Source of the DNA: Eucalyptus grandis
Lineage: Eukaryota > Streptophyta > Magnoliopsida > Myrtales > Myrtaceae
DNA: 64,000 nt
Assembly: GCF_016545825.1 (NCBI RefSeq)
Contig: NC_052613.1
Location: 48,776,112 to 48,840,111 of the forward strand
Direction: 5' to 3'
Part shown: one piece after another, positions 34,756 through 45,342 of the stretch
Numbering within the stretch: the stretch's first letter is position 1
How the letters are laid out: the number at the start of each line of letters is the position of its first letter
Program-made: the position numbers and the translations under genes
Notes under the pieces: model-generated
The model's database searches: none
Told to the model about the DNA's origin: nothing
Seen by the model: the letters and a program-made list of their open reading frames with translations, nothing else

Positions 34756-36981
34756 ATGGAATCCTCCACCGGCAAGGACTTCAAGATCGGCGAGTGCCAA
34801 GGCCAGAAGGTGGTCGACGGCGAGGTGATGCCCCTCGTCCTGCTCCCGCCAGAGCCCGCCAAAGCTGACACCGAGTCCCTTGTCGCAACTCTGAAGAAGA
34901 ACACGGAATGGTTCGACCAGATGATCATCAAGAACAGCGCAGTTCTGCTCCGCGGCTTCGACGTGAAGAACGCCGAGGACTTCAACGAGATCGTCGAGGC
35001 TTGCGGGTGGGAGGACATCCGCTACATCGGGCCCGCGGTGAGGACTCACATCTACAAGCGGGTTTGGACAGCGAACGAGGGCCCGCTGTCGGAGTTCATG
35101 TACTACCACCATGAGATGGTTCTGGTGAGTGACTAGGTCAATACATGCATCGCAGTGAAAACATCTTTCATCGCGTGCTCCCTTAACGTGATATCACTTG
35201 CGAGACTATCGGTTCATGCATCTTCTCGCTTTTTGACATAAATTTCACTTTTATATGCATCGACGAACTTTTTTAATCTTGAAGTTTCAAAGTACGTATC
35301 AAATCATGAGTCGGTTTAATTCGTCGCATTACTTACTACAGTTGATCTGATTTATATCTTAAAAGAAATCTGAGGGCCCATCGAAATGAGTTCTTTTCAT
35401 GGTTGAGTGATCTTAGCTGAGCGAATGGAATGCCCCGGGATTCAAATGGGAGATTTTGATTTTTAATTTTTCTTACATCCATAATGATTGATAGAAGTAT
35501 ATGTCCTTTTTTATCATCTATTTTCTCCTTGTCAGTTTCTCACGTATTCGTTAGAGAACAAATTATATATATTTAGTTCCATCAAACACTAATTAAAAAC
35601 CCCGAGCAGCAATCATGCCCTATAATTCAAGTTCATATTCTTTAAACTGAAATCGACTAGTTATCTGTGGATTTAGAAAGCGCACTATCTCTATCAGTAG
35701 AAGAGTAGACTAGGTTGTCTCCTCTTGAGCTTAACCAAACTACATTGGATCTAATTATAAAATGAACATCGAACTACTGTGGATGCAATGGGTTCAAGGA
35801 AAACCCCAAGAAGGTGATATTGTTTTGCGAAGTGCCGCCACCGGAGGGCGGGGAGACACCATTTGTGCCAAGCTTCCGGGTGACGGAACGGATGCTGGAG
35901 GAGTTCCCGGAGGAGGTGGAGGAAATGGAGAAGAAGGGGCTGATGTACACCTTCACTGCCCCGAGCACAAATAACACTTCCTCCATGAGAGGCCGTAGCT
36001 GGCGGGATGCTTTCGGCACCCCGACCCGGCCGAAGGCGAGAGAAGGTATACTCGTATACACGATTCACGATTATTTCCATGTTCTATTCGTCATCGTGAC
36101 AAGAATTAATTTTCATAGACCATAGCTTAGTCTCAAGTATGCAATTGAAGTAGAACAAAATTAACAATCTTTTTCAGAGGATTTTGATAGTCTATACATA
36201 ATCTGCATAAATTTTTTAATTTTTATGTGACTATTTGAATCCAAAATTTTTACTTTCCTTTATAAAATGAACTTCATAACAATTATTATCACTCATTCTG
36301 GCAAGCCCGTATAAATCAAATTTCACACAAATTGTGTCTATAATACAAACCCATGTCGCAAATTTAAGTTTGGCTTGCAATATGTAATATTTGAGGCTCG
36401 CATGTGGAAATATCTTTTTTATTCCTGGAAAAAAAGTGGATAAATTGAAAATGATGCCATTCATATTCCGATTCGGACCCCTCTTGACATAATTTGGATT
36501 TTTACACAATCTATAGATGAATTGACTATGCAGCACAATGAAAACTAAGGTACTTACCTAATTTCCACTTTGCTTTGCACAAAAATTTCGCGAGGTAAAA
36601 TGCAAATTTCATTCCATCGTACATAATTTTTGTAGGGTTAAGGCCATGGGAATGGACGTGGAATGGCTGCCCGACGGTGGACTGAAGACGATCATCTGCC
36701 CACGAACCCTCACGAGGGTGTTCGAGGGAAGAAAAGGGAGGAGGATGTGGTACAACACGGTGGTGGGGATGCACGGGAAGGAGATCAGCTCGGCCACGAT
36801 GGCCGATGGGACCGAGATCCCGGACCACGTGGTGAAGCGATGCGGCGAGATCCTCGACGAGGAGAGCATCCAATTCAAGTGGGAGAAGGGCGATGTCCTC
36901 TTCTTCGACAACATGGCCTTGCTCCATGGACGCAGGCCATCGCTCCCGCCAAGGAAAGTGCTGGTGGCTACTTGCAAGTGA
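34756..36981 (+). pseudogene. Clavaminate synthase-like 2OG/Fe(II) dioxygenase, copy D, damaged
   Basis: Same three-exon gene as copy A: exon 1 34756-35124, exon 2 about 35793-36045, exon 3 36636-36981. Exons 1 and 3 are open; His118-x-Glu120 and the distal His in LLHGRRP are kept. Exon 2 has two lesions. The acceptor 'gcaacag' is changed to 'gcaatggg', removing the AG; the next AG (ttcaag) would stay in frame and drop two residues. A base is missing near 36022 (ACCCCGACC, where C has ACCCCAGACC), which shifts the frame before the donor. Poly(A) signal at 37070-37075. It is probably a pseudogene, though the one-base loss could be a sequencing error. Confidence 0.8.
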
Positions 36982-37348
36982 TTTGGTCCCGAGCGTATCG
37001 TGTTTTCGAAAGCTCTGAAACAGGTTATATGGAGCCAAGAAGAAGTGGAATGAACTAGGGCAAGGTATGAATAAACGTTGATTTAGTTTTAAGCGTTAAC
37101 TCATGTGTAATAATGGTGGCGATCCGCCGCCACCGTGTCAGCGAGTTCCCATGTTGTCGCTCCTCCTCTGCAACTCGGCGGGGGAGGTCGCGAACTCGGG
37201 CGGCCTTAAACCCGAGGTCAAGGACCGCCAACATGAGGTCTTCTACTTATAAGTGAATTTTTACTTTATGAAATACCCATCGCTGTTCACTTCCTCCTCT
37301 ATGGTGTTCATGATTGAATTTGATTATTCATATACCAATTCCTCAAGT

Positions 37349-39652
37349 GAGACGTTTTAAGGTCGTTGAGATCCTGGAGGCGTCCGTCTCCGTTGATAGT
37401 ATTGACTTCTGCCGGTAGGTCAAATGCTCTCCTCTCCACAGCGTGCATGGGTCCCCTCCACATTAAAAAAAAAAAAAAAAAAAACAAAATCTCAGCAATG
37501 AAGAAAATTCATCAAACGCGTCCTGAATTCCGCAACTGTGCCACGAATTACATGAATATAATCACGAGTTATTTTCTCTTTTTTAGAAAAAAAGTCCCAT
37601 CATGCCACCGAATCTTCCAAATTTCCTTTAGAAATTTCATTTAGGTTCCCATCGAGTGACATTTGACAGGACGCTTCTTAGCCAAAATGACTTTCCCACG
37701 GGAGTTGATTCATTGGTTAATTCAGATTAAAGGGTTTGTTCGAGCCTAGCTAGATTTTGGTGACCGACCGATAAGGGGTAGGGTGAGCGTCGGTCGGTGG
37801 CCTAGACCAACCCAACCCCGCCGGTCCTAGTCCAGTTCTCGGGGAGTCCAGGTCGGCCCTTAATCCTAAAATTCGGGACCAAGATGTGTGGGTCGGTCCC
37901 TGGCCCCGAAAGTTAGGGTCGGGTTTAATCCGACCAACCCTAAACATATATAATATTATTTATAATTTTTTTATATATAAAACATCTTAAAATAAACGGC
38001 GTCAATAATATTAAACAACTCTTTAGTAAGGAGTTCAAATAATTTTACATTATTATTTAATAAGTTAGATTTTTAATATCTTTTACGGTGTCAATAATAA
38101 TAATTTATGAATAGGGAAAATGTTTTTGTAAAGAGTCTTCACGGTATCCAAAAAGGTATAAACAACTTCTTATAACATCCTCATCTAATATTCGTTCTCT
38201 TTTGTCTTATTTATCCTCTTAGTCTTCAATTTTCCAAAATCGAAAGAAATAACTTCTCCGCTCGCCACTCAACACTCGCCTTGCTCGTTTTGGGTCACTT
38301 ATGCCGCTCACCGCTCGATGCTCGCTTGGTTTGTTGCTCTTCACTCGACATTCGATGCTCATTCTATTCAATGCTCACTCCACTTGACCCTCACTGCTTA
38401 CCTTTCTTAGCTAACATCGCTCATCATCGAACCCATTGGGTCGGTATGGTCCTCAATTGCTTTTTCAAGAAGTAATAAAAAATTATTGGTTAGTCTTAAA
38501 TTGACCTTGAAACCGGATTGAACCCGTTGGGTTAGTCCAGTCCTCAATCGCTTTTTTTAAGGAGTATAAAAATGAAATAAAAAATTATCGGTCGGTCCCC
38601 GGTTGACCATGGAACCCGACCGAACCTATCGGGTCGGTCTAGTCCTTAGTCTCAAGCTTATAAGGTCGGTCATCGGTCCCAAAATTGAGGAACATTGTGC
38701 AAGTTGGTCCTATGATTAGGGGTGGACGGCGAACCTGACCACACTCACCCCTAATAAGGGGCACAATCAAATAATTGATCTTGTTTATGTTATTATCGGT
38801 GACATATACATAACATTTATTAAGATCCCAGTAGTGGACATTGACTTAGGAAATTTTTGAATCAATAATTAATAGAAGGAAAATGTCAAATGAATGACAA
38901 ATGTCAATCGTCACAAATTGGTTACCTATGGTCATGTTAACTAGACTGTTTGTGATCTTGAGATAACTAGTCACATGGTAATCAAAACCCGCTCATCGTG
39001 GCTTCTCGATATTGCACCTTCCTCTTCTTTTCTTTTTTTCCTTTTTCTAACTAATTGTTGATCTATAAGGTCGAGAAATGGGTTTTTTGGACAAATTTCG
39101 GTACCGAATGCCATGACACAGAGGTAGCAATTGATGTCAATCGGGCGCAAAGAAAGGGAAGATACCATTTGGGATTTACAAGTAAGGGAAGGGGTTTGGA
39201 TATTGCTTAGTGTTAAGTGCATGGGGACAACACTAGGGCTTGGTGCGTTTGGAGGAGACCAGACGTATGCAATTTGTGAAATTAACAATAATGAAAGTCA
39301 CGTATCCTACCGGCCGGCCATACAATTATGTCCTTTAATTAAGGTGGTGCCATTTTTGTTAATTTTGATGGCCTCATGACGAGTGACTTAATTAGTAGGG
39401 GAAAAAATACAAGAGTGGTGGAATTAGTCATAAATTAAGATCCCAAGTGATTACGGAATGAGTAAGCTGATTTTGGAAAGGTGACTTGGAAGTGTTATTA
39501 CAATTTTGCGAAAATGACGTAAATGGTTATTGAATGTTGACTCAATGCACAGAGTCATTCCCGAAGTTTAAGCTATTCAACGTGATCCCTCAATTACCAG
39601 TAAATGTTAATTTTAGTCTTTCCTTTCCTTTAAATGACAAAACTTTATTTAA
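37349..39652. repeat. Segmental repeat E2, right of dioxygenase copy D
   Basis: Second copy of E1. It joins abruptly to the 3' flank of copy D at about 37348, cutting off the 3' sequence that A, B and C share ('gaattcctcatgtaaaatg' in B). It contains a hAT insertion at 37779-38753. No gene in it is preserved between E1 and E2. Confidence 0.75.
37779..38753. mobile_element. Non-autonomous hAT element with exact 8-bp target duplication
   Basis: Begins TAGGGTGAGCGTCGG and ends with the complement of TAGGGGTGAG. It is flanked by identical 8-mers ATAAGGGG (37771-37778 and 38754-38761). E1 has the single site 'ataagggt' at about 31730-31737. Interior is rich in 'ggtcggtcc' motifs; 37860-37940 and 38580-38660 are partly similar. 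No transposase frame. Confidence 0.9.
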
Positions 39653-41099
39653 CAGCGAAGCTCCATGACTTCGGATGAAGCTCGCCACGAAATCTTGATC
39701 TTGTCGAGTAGTGATTGGGCTTTGCTGAGAATTGCTTAACTGGACGAAGACCTCGAAGGAATTGCTGGAACTTAGAGTATAGGGCTCGTGGCACCTCTGG
39801 GCAGCAGCGACTGCAGTAGTTGGGGGTAGCGGTAGGTGGTGGTGAACCATGAATCGGCAGTCGCGGGTGTCGAAATTGTAAGCATCGAGCTTCACGCTTG
39901 AAGACCCTTACTTCTCCCCTTTTTCGTGAATGAACGGGCTCCTTCGTTCGGCCGAGAGAAGTCCCTCTCTTTTCTCTCTCACATATATGTCTCTCCTTTC
40001 CGAATTGTGGCGGTATGAATTGATTGTGTGACCTCTACGATTTCTCCTCTTGGCTTTTTCTCTCTAAAGCTCTCTCTATGTGCCGTGTATTCGAAGTCCT
40101 CTTTTCAGAATTGTGGCTGTATGTATCAATTGTGTGTCCTTTTGTTCGGCATTGAATTGCTTGCGACCACAACATCAAAACAAAACAAAGTAAATACCGA
40201 AAATATGGAATGAACAACTTTAATAGGGAGAGAAACAACCCTGTTTTAGCACAGTGAAATCACTGGATGATAATCAGTGCTTGGGTACACTGGCCACTTC
40301 GATGTCTCGCTGCTGGAATTATCGTCGGAGATGTAGGAGTTTAATCTAGGCAAGAAACGAAAATGAAATCACCTTAGTTCGAATAGCAAATTGGAATTGC
40401 ACACAATCAAACTTAAAAAACGAAGCTCGACTTAGCTTTATGCTTGTCGTCAATATCCATGACGCATGATGAATGTGAGACGTCATCAAGAGGGTGCACC
40501 ATCCAATAGACCAATCGGAGAATTCTCGAGATCGTCCACGCACCCTAGTCATGAAAAATGAGCCTCTCTTATATAGTGATTCAAACGATCTCTTTACATA
40601 GCATTTCTCGAGTTACTATTTCTTGTCATATTAAATCAAATCGTATGATTTGGCAATCGCCTCAATTCTTGCTTATTTTTCACTTGATTTCAAAATTGTT
40701 GCTGCATTTAATAAAATCTGGACATTCATCAAAATTCCATATTTCCTTGCATAATTAAATCAAATCAATTTCCCCCATTTTCATTTTTTTCTTTTTATTT
40801 GTTCAAAATGTAATTTTATTTTTTCAAAATTAGGTGTCAACAATGATTTTTTTAATACCTATATGCAACCTACACTAAACAATGATGACATAAAATTGGA
40901 TTAATTATGAACTGGCATATTTACTAAGTAAGGAAATGACCTTTGTGTTTTCTTCTTTTTAACATGACTTAAAAACAACATAATGACGCCATACTAATCT
41001 TTGGCTTTTTAATTTTAAAAAAACTACACAACGAGAATATTAAAACGTTAACCTATGACCCACTAACTAAAGCGCAACATGTGGTGTGCACATTATGAA
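39653..41099. other. Intergenic, no supported gene
   Basis: A minus-strand frame at 39895-39590 (101 codons, starting MKLDAYNFDTRDCRF) overlaps the edge of E2 and matches no family I know; the part outside E2 might be a captured gene fragment. The rest is AT-rich with no tRNA or other RNA gene seen. Confidence 0.45.
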
Positions 41100-41665
41100 A
41101 TCTATGGCCCTACATGGTAATGTTCTTTTTCTTGTTTATGAACAAAAATTTATTTTTATTCCCGAGAAAAAAAAATAACAGAAACGCGTTTGTTTGCGTT
41201 TTTGTTCAAAATCTGTTTTTGTTCTTGGAACAAAATTGTAACGGAAATGAGAAACAAAAAAAAAAGTTATTTTTGTTCCAAAACACTTTTGAAGAACATT
41301 TTTTCTCTCTCTTCTCTTTTCTTCTTCTTTTGGCCTCGCCCAGATCCGCGAGGCCAAGCTCGCCCCAAGCTCGCCCAGCCACCGGCGATGCTCGGCCTTG
41401 CCCAACCACGGCGAGGCTGTCGGCCAAAAGAAGAAAAAAAGAAAAGAAAATTAAAAAATATTTAAATATTAAAAGAAATAAAAAAAAGAATATAAATTTA
41501 CCAAACGTATTTTTATTCATTTTTATTTCCGGGAAAAGTTTACAAAATATGTCTTTCTAGTAAAAAATTGTTCCTCGGAACATAAATAGTTTTTTTCTAT
41601 TTTCTATTTTCTATTTCTATTTCTTGAAATAATTTTTGGACGAAATGTTACTAAACACGCTATAT
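41100..41665. mobile_element. Foldback/MITE-like element with a GC-rich core
   Basis: AT-rich arms with opposite-strand similarity ('gttcttggaacaaaa' on the left, 'ttgttcctcggaac' on the right) flank a core at about 41330-41425 of 'cgcccagatccgcgaggcc...ccaccggcgatgc' type. The core is bounded by 'cttcttcttttggcc' and its inverse 'ggccaaaagaagaaa'. The right end 'actaaacacgc' resembles the terminus of many plant MITEs. Ends not exact. Confidence 0.45.
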
Positions 41666-42389
41666 ATAACCTAAATAACATTTTTGTTCCTTTTTTTTTT
41701 GTTTTGGTTTTATTAAAGGAAAATTATCCTAATTCTATATGAATCTAAAAAAATTAAAATGCGTTGATTTAAACATGAAATGTGTATGAACCTAAATACT
41801 TAAATTCTAGATATGACATGTGATGCATGATATGTAATGAGCAAATAACGATAACACACCAAAATATATGTCCTATTGAAAATTCATTAATGTAAATCAA
41901 TGACATATTATCTCAATGATGCAAAGCAATTCATGAATTTGTCATGAAAAGTCAAAATAATAAAAAATCTAACTCGACATCTCACGACTCAATATTTTTT
42001 ATTATTATGACTTAATATGACAAATTTTTTAATTGGATAATGATAAAAATAAATAAAAAACAAATCAAGTTAGAATAAAATAAAGAAAATATGAAACCGA
42101 ATATCTAAAAATTTACCTAGTCTAACTCACGGTTGACTTGAGGACGGTTGACTTGAGGAATGGCGAGGAAGCAGTGGTGGCCGAGCTGCGATGGTGGTTC
42201 GGTGATGTGTCGCCGTTCGGAACAGGGGCTGTCCGTCGGAGCTCCGGCGAGGTTCGGGCAGTAACCGGACCTGCAGCAAAACAGGGGAGGCAGCAGGTGG
42301 CTCTGTTCGGGCGTGCAGCAGCGAGCAGAGGAGCAGCAACGTCGCGTGCAGGGGCGTCGGGCTACTGAGACTGGTCCAGGCTGCTGCGG
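41666..42389. other. Intergenic, AT-rich then GC-rich
   Basis: No match elsewhere in the window. 42120-42389 is GC-rich with open frames on both strands, as expected from composition alone. Nothing is recognisable as a gene. Confidence 0.45.
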
Positions 42390-42600
42390 TGGGAGCAACG
42401 GCGTCGGGTTCTGGGCGATCGCGGAGAGCTTCGTGGGGAGACCGGCGAAGCGTCGAGGAGCGGCAAGGGCGCGAATGTCGTTAGGTCGCGAGTCGCTGAG
42501 GCGCGGCGTCGGGGGCCCTCGCGGAGAAGATGAACAGTCGCTGCCTCCCCTTTTATTTTATTTTTTTCTTCTGGTCGAACGTCAGCTTCTCTGACCTCTC

Positions 42601-43151
42601 ACTGTACCCTCTCTCCTCACGTCTCTCTCACGTCATTTCCCTCTCTCTGTCAACATGACTTCGTTAAGATGAACATTTTTTCATTATTAAAGTGTCTCGA
42701 AAATTGTTATTTTTACAATACAGCTAGCTCGGAAAATTCCACAAGGGAATTTGTAATAATCTCGAAATTAGGCCTTTATTTAATAAGAAACGAGCGCAGC
42801 CGAGCCGCCAAGAATCGAACACTTGGCTCATTAGCTGAGGCTCCGCTAAACCCCAAACGATTACGGCTCCCTCGCAAGACGACGACCCCAAGAATCCAAG
42901 AATCTTCGACGTGTCGTGCCATTCGTTCTCTTGATTCCAGATGATCATCGCGATCGTCATAAACCACGCCCGCTAATAATTACTTAAAATTCGCAATTGA
43001 ATTCGTCCGAAAAACATTGCAACTAGCCTGTATAAATACATCACCGCCCCAGTATCAAACTCCATCAAAACACAACCCAGCAAAGGAGTTCAACCCGAGA
43101 GAGAGAGAGAGAGAGATTTTGAGTGCAATAGCATACCAAATCTTTACGGCA
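42601..43151 (+). promoter_or_regulatory. Upstream region of dioxygenase copy B, including the copia empty site
   Basis: The uninterrupted string 'cctctcactgtaccctctc' (42593-42611) is the target of the copia insertion seen in A. The TATA box TATAAATA is at 43031-43038. A GA tract (43097-43116) lies in the leader. Confidence 0.6.
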
Positions 43152-45342
43152 ATGGAATCCTCCACCGGCAAGGACTTCAAGATCGGCGAGTGCCAAGGCC
43201 AGAAGGTGGTCGACGGCGAGGTGATGCCCCTCGTCCTGCTCCCGCCGGAGCCCGCCAAAGCTGACACCGAGTCCCTTCTCGCAACTCTGAAGAAGAACCC
43301 GGAATGGTTCGAACAGATGATCATCAAGAACAGCGCAGTTCTGCTCCGCGGCTTCGACGTGAAGAACGCCGAGGACTTCAACGAGATCGTCGAGGCTTGC
43401 GGGTGGGAGGACATGCGCTACTTCGGGCCCGCGCCGAGGACTAACATCTACAAGCGGGTTTGGACAGCGAACGAGGGCCCGCTGTCGGAGTTCTTATTCT
43501 ACCACCATGAGATGATTCTGGTGAGTGACTAGGTCAATACATGCATCGCAGTGAAAACATCTTTCATTACGTGCTCCCTTAACGTGATATCACTTGCGAG
43601 ATTATCATGTTCATGCATCTTCTCGCTTTTTGCCTACGAACTTTTTTAATCTTGAAGTTTCAAAGTACATATCAAATCATGAGCCGGTTCAATCATCGCA
43701 TCACTGACTCTAGTTGATCTGTTTTTTCTCTTAGAAGAAATCTGAGAACCGATCCGAATGAGTTCTTCTCATGGTTGAGTGATATATCTAAGCGAATGGA
43801 ATACCTCGGGATTCAAATGGGAGGTTCCGATTTTTAATTTTTCTTACATCTACAATGATTGATAGAAGTATATGTCATTTTTCTTGGCAATTTTCTCCTT
43901 GTCAGTTTCTCACGTATTTGTTAGAGAACAAATTATTCAGTTCCATCAAACACTAATTAAAAACCCCGAGCAGCAATCATGCCCTATAATTCAAGTTCAT
44001 ATTCTTTAAACTGAAATTGACTAGTTATCTGTGGATTTAGAAAGCGCACTATCTCTATCGGTAGAAGAGTAGACTAGGCTGTCTCCTCTTGAGCGGCGAC
44101 CAAACTACATTGGATCTAATTATAAAATGAACATCGAACTACTGTGGATGCAACAGTTCAAGGAAAACCCCAAGAAGGTGATATTGTTTTGCGAAGTGCC
44201 ACCACCGGAGGGCGGGGAGACACCATTTGTGCCAAGCTTCCGGGTGACGGAGCGGATGCTAGAGGAGTTCCCGAAGGAAGTGGAGGAAATGGAGAAGAAG
44301 GGGCTGATGTACACCTTCACAGCCTCGAGCACGAATAACACTTCCTCCATAATAGGCCGCGGCTGGCGGGATGCTTTTGGCACCCTTGACCCGGCCCGAA
44401 GCCGAGAGAAGGTATACTCGTATATAAGGTTCACAATTATTTCCATGTTCTATTCGTCATCGTGACAAGAATTAATTTTCGTAGATCATAGCTCAGTCTC
44501 GAGTATGCAATTGAAGTATAACAAAATTGACAATTTTTTCGTAGAGGATTTTGATAGTCTATACATAATCTACGTAAAAATTTAATTTATGTGACTATTT
44601 GAATCCAAAATTTTTACTTTCCTTTCTAAAGTGAACTTCATAACAATTATTATCATGAATTCTGGCAAGCCCGTATAAATCAAGTTTCACATAAATTGTG
44701 TCTATAATCAAACCCTTAGGGCAAATATAAGTTTGGCTTGCAATATGTAATATTTGAGGCTCACGTGTGGAAATATCATTTTTATTCCCAGAAAAAGTAG
44801 ATAAATTGAAAATGATGCCATTCATATTTCGATTCGGACACCTCTTGACATAATTTGGATTTTTACACAATCTATAGATGAATTGACTATACAGCACAAT
44901 GAAAACGACGGTACTTACCTAATTTCCACTTTGCTTTGCACAAAAATTTCGCGAGGTAAAATGCAAATTTCATTCCATCGTACATAACATTTTGTAGGGT
45001 TAAGGCCACGGGAATGGACGTGGAATGGCTGCCCGACGGTGGACTGAAGACGATCATCTGCCCACGAACCCTCACGAGGGTGTTCGAGGGGAGAAAAGGG
45101 AGGAGGATGTGGTACAACGCGGTGGTGGGGATGCACGGAAGGAGATCAGCTCGGCTACGATGGCCGATGGGACCGAGATCCCGGACCACGTGGTGAAGCG
45201 ATGCGGCGAGATCCTCGACGAGGAGAGCATCCAATTCAAGTGGGAGAAGGGCGACGTCCTCTTCTTCGACAACATGGCCTTGCTCCATGGACGCAGGCCA
45301 TCGCTCCCGCCAAGGAAAGTGCTGGCGGCTACTTGCAAGTGA
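43152..45342 (+). CDS. Clavaminate synthase-like 2OG/Fe(II) dioxygenase, copy B, two 1-nt indels
   Basis: Exons 43152-43520, 44157-44411 and 44998-45342, with the same splice sites as copy A. Exon 1 is open and differs from A by very few bases (for example Val to Leu in the ESLVATL block). Exon 2 is 255 nt instead of 254: an extra C near 44396 (GGCCCGAAG, where A has AGCCGAAG) shifts the frame so that translation would stop at the first codons of exon 3. Exon 3 is 345 nt instead of 346: a G is missing near 45138 (CACGGAAGG, where A has CACGGGAAGG). Both lie in short homopolymers, so errors are likely and the true gene may be intact. Otherwise identical in domains and catalytic residues to copy A. 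Poly(A) signal at 45416-45421. Confidence 0.85.

Noticed and set aside
42117..42398. Frames on both strands in GC-rich DNA left of duplicon B
   Set aside because: Composition alone explains them; no domain, splice context or conservation was found.
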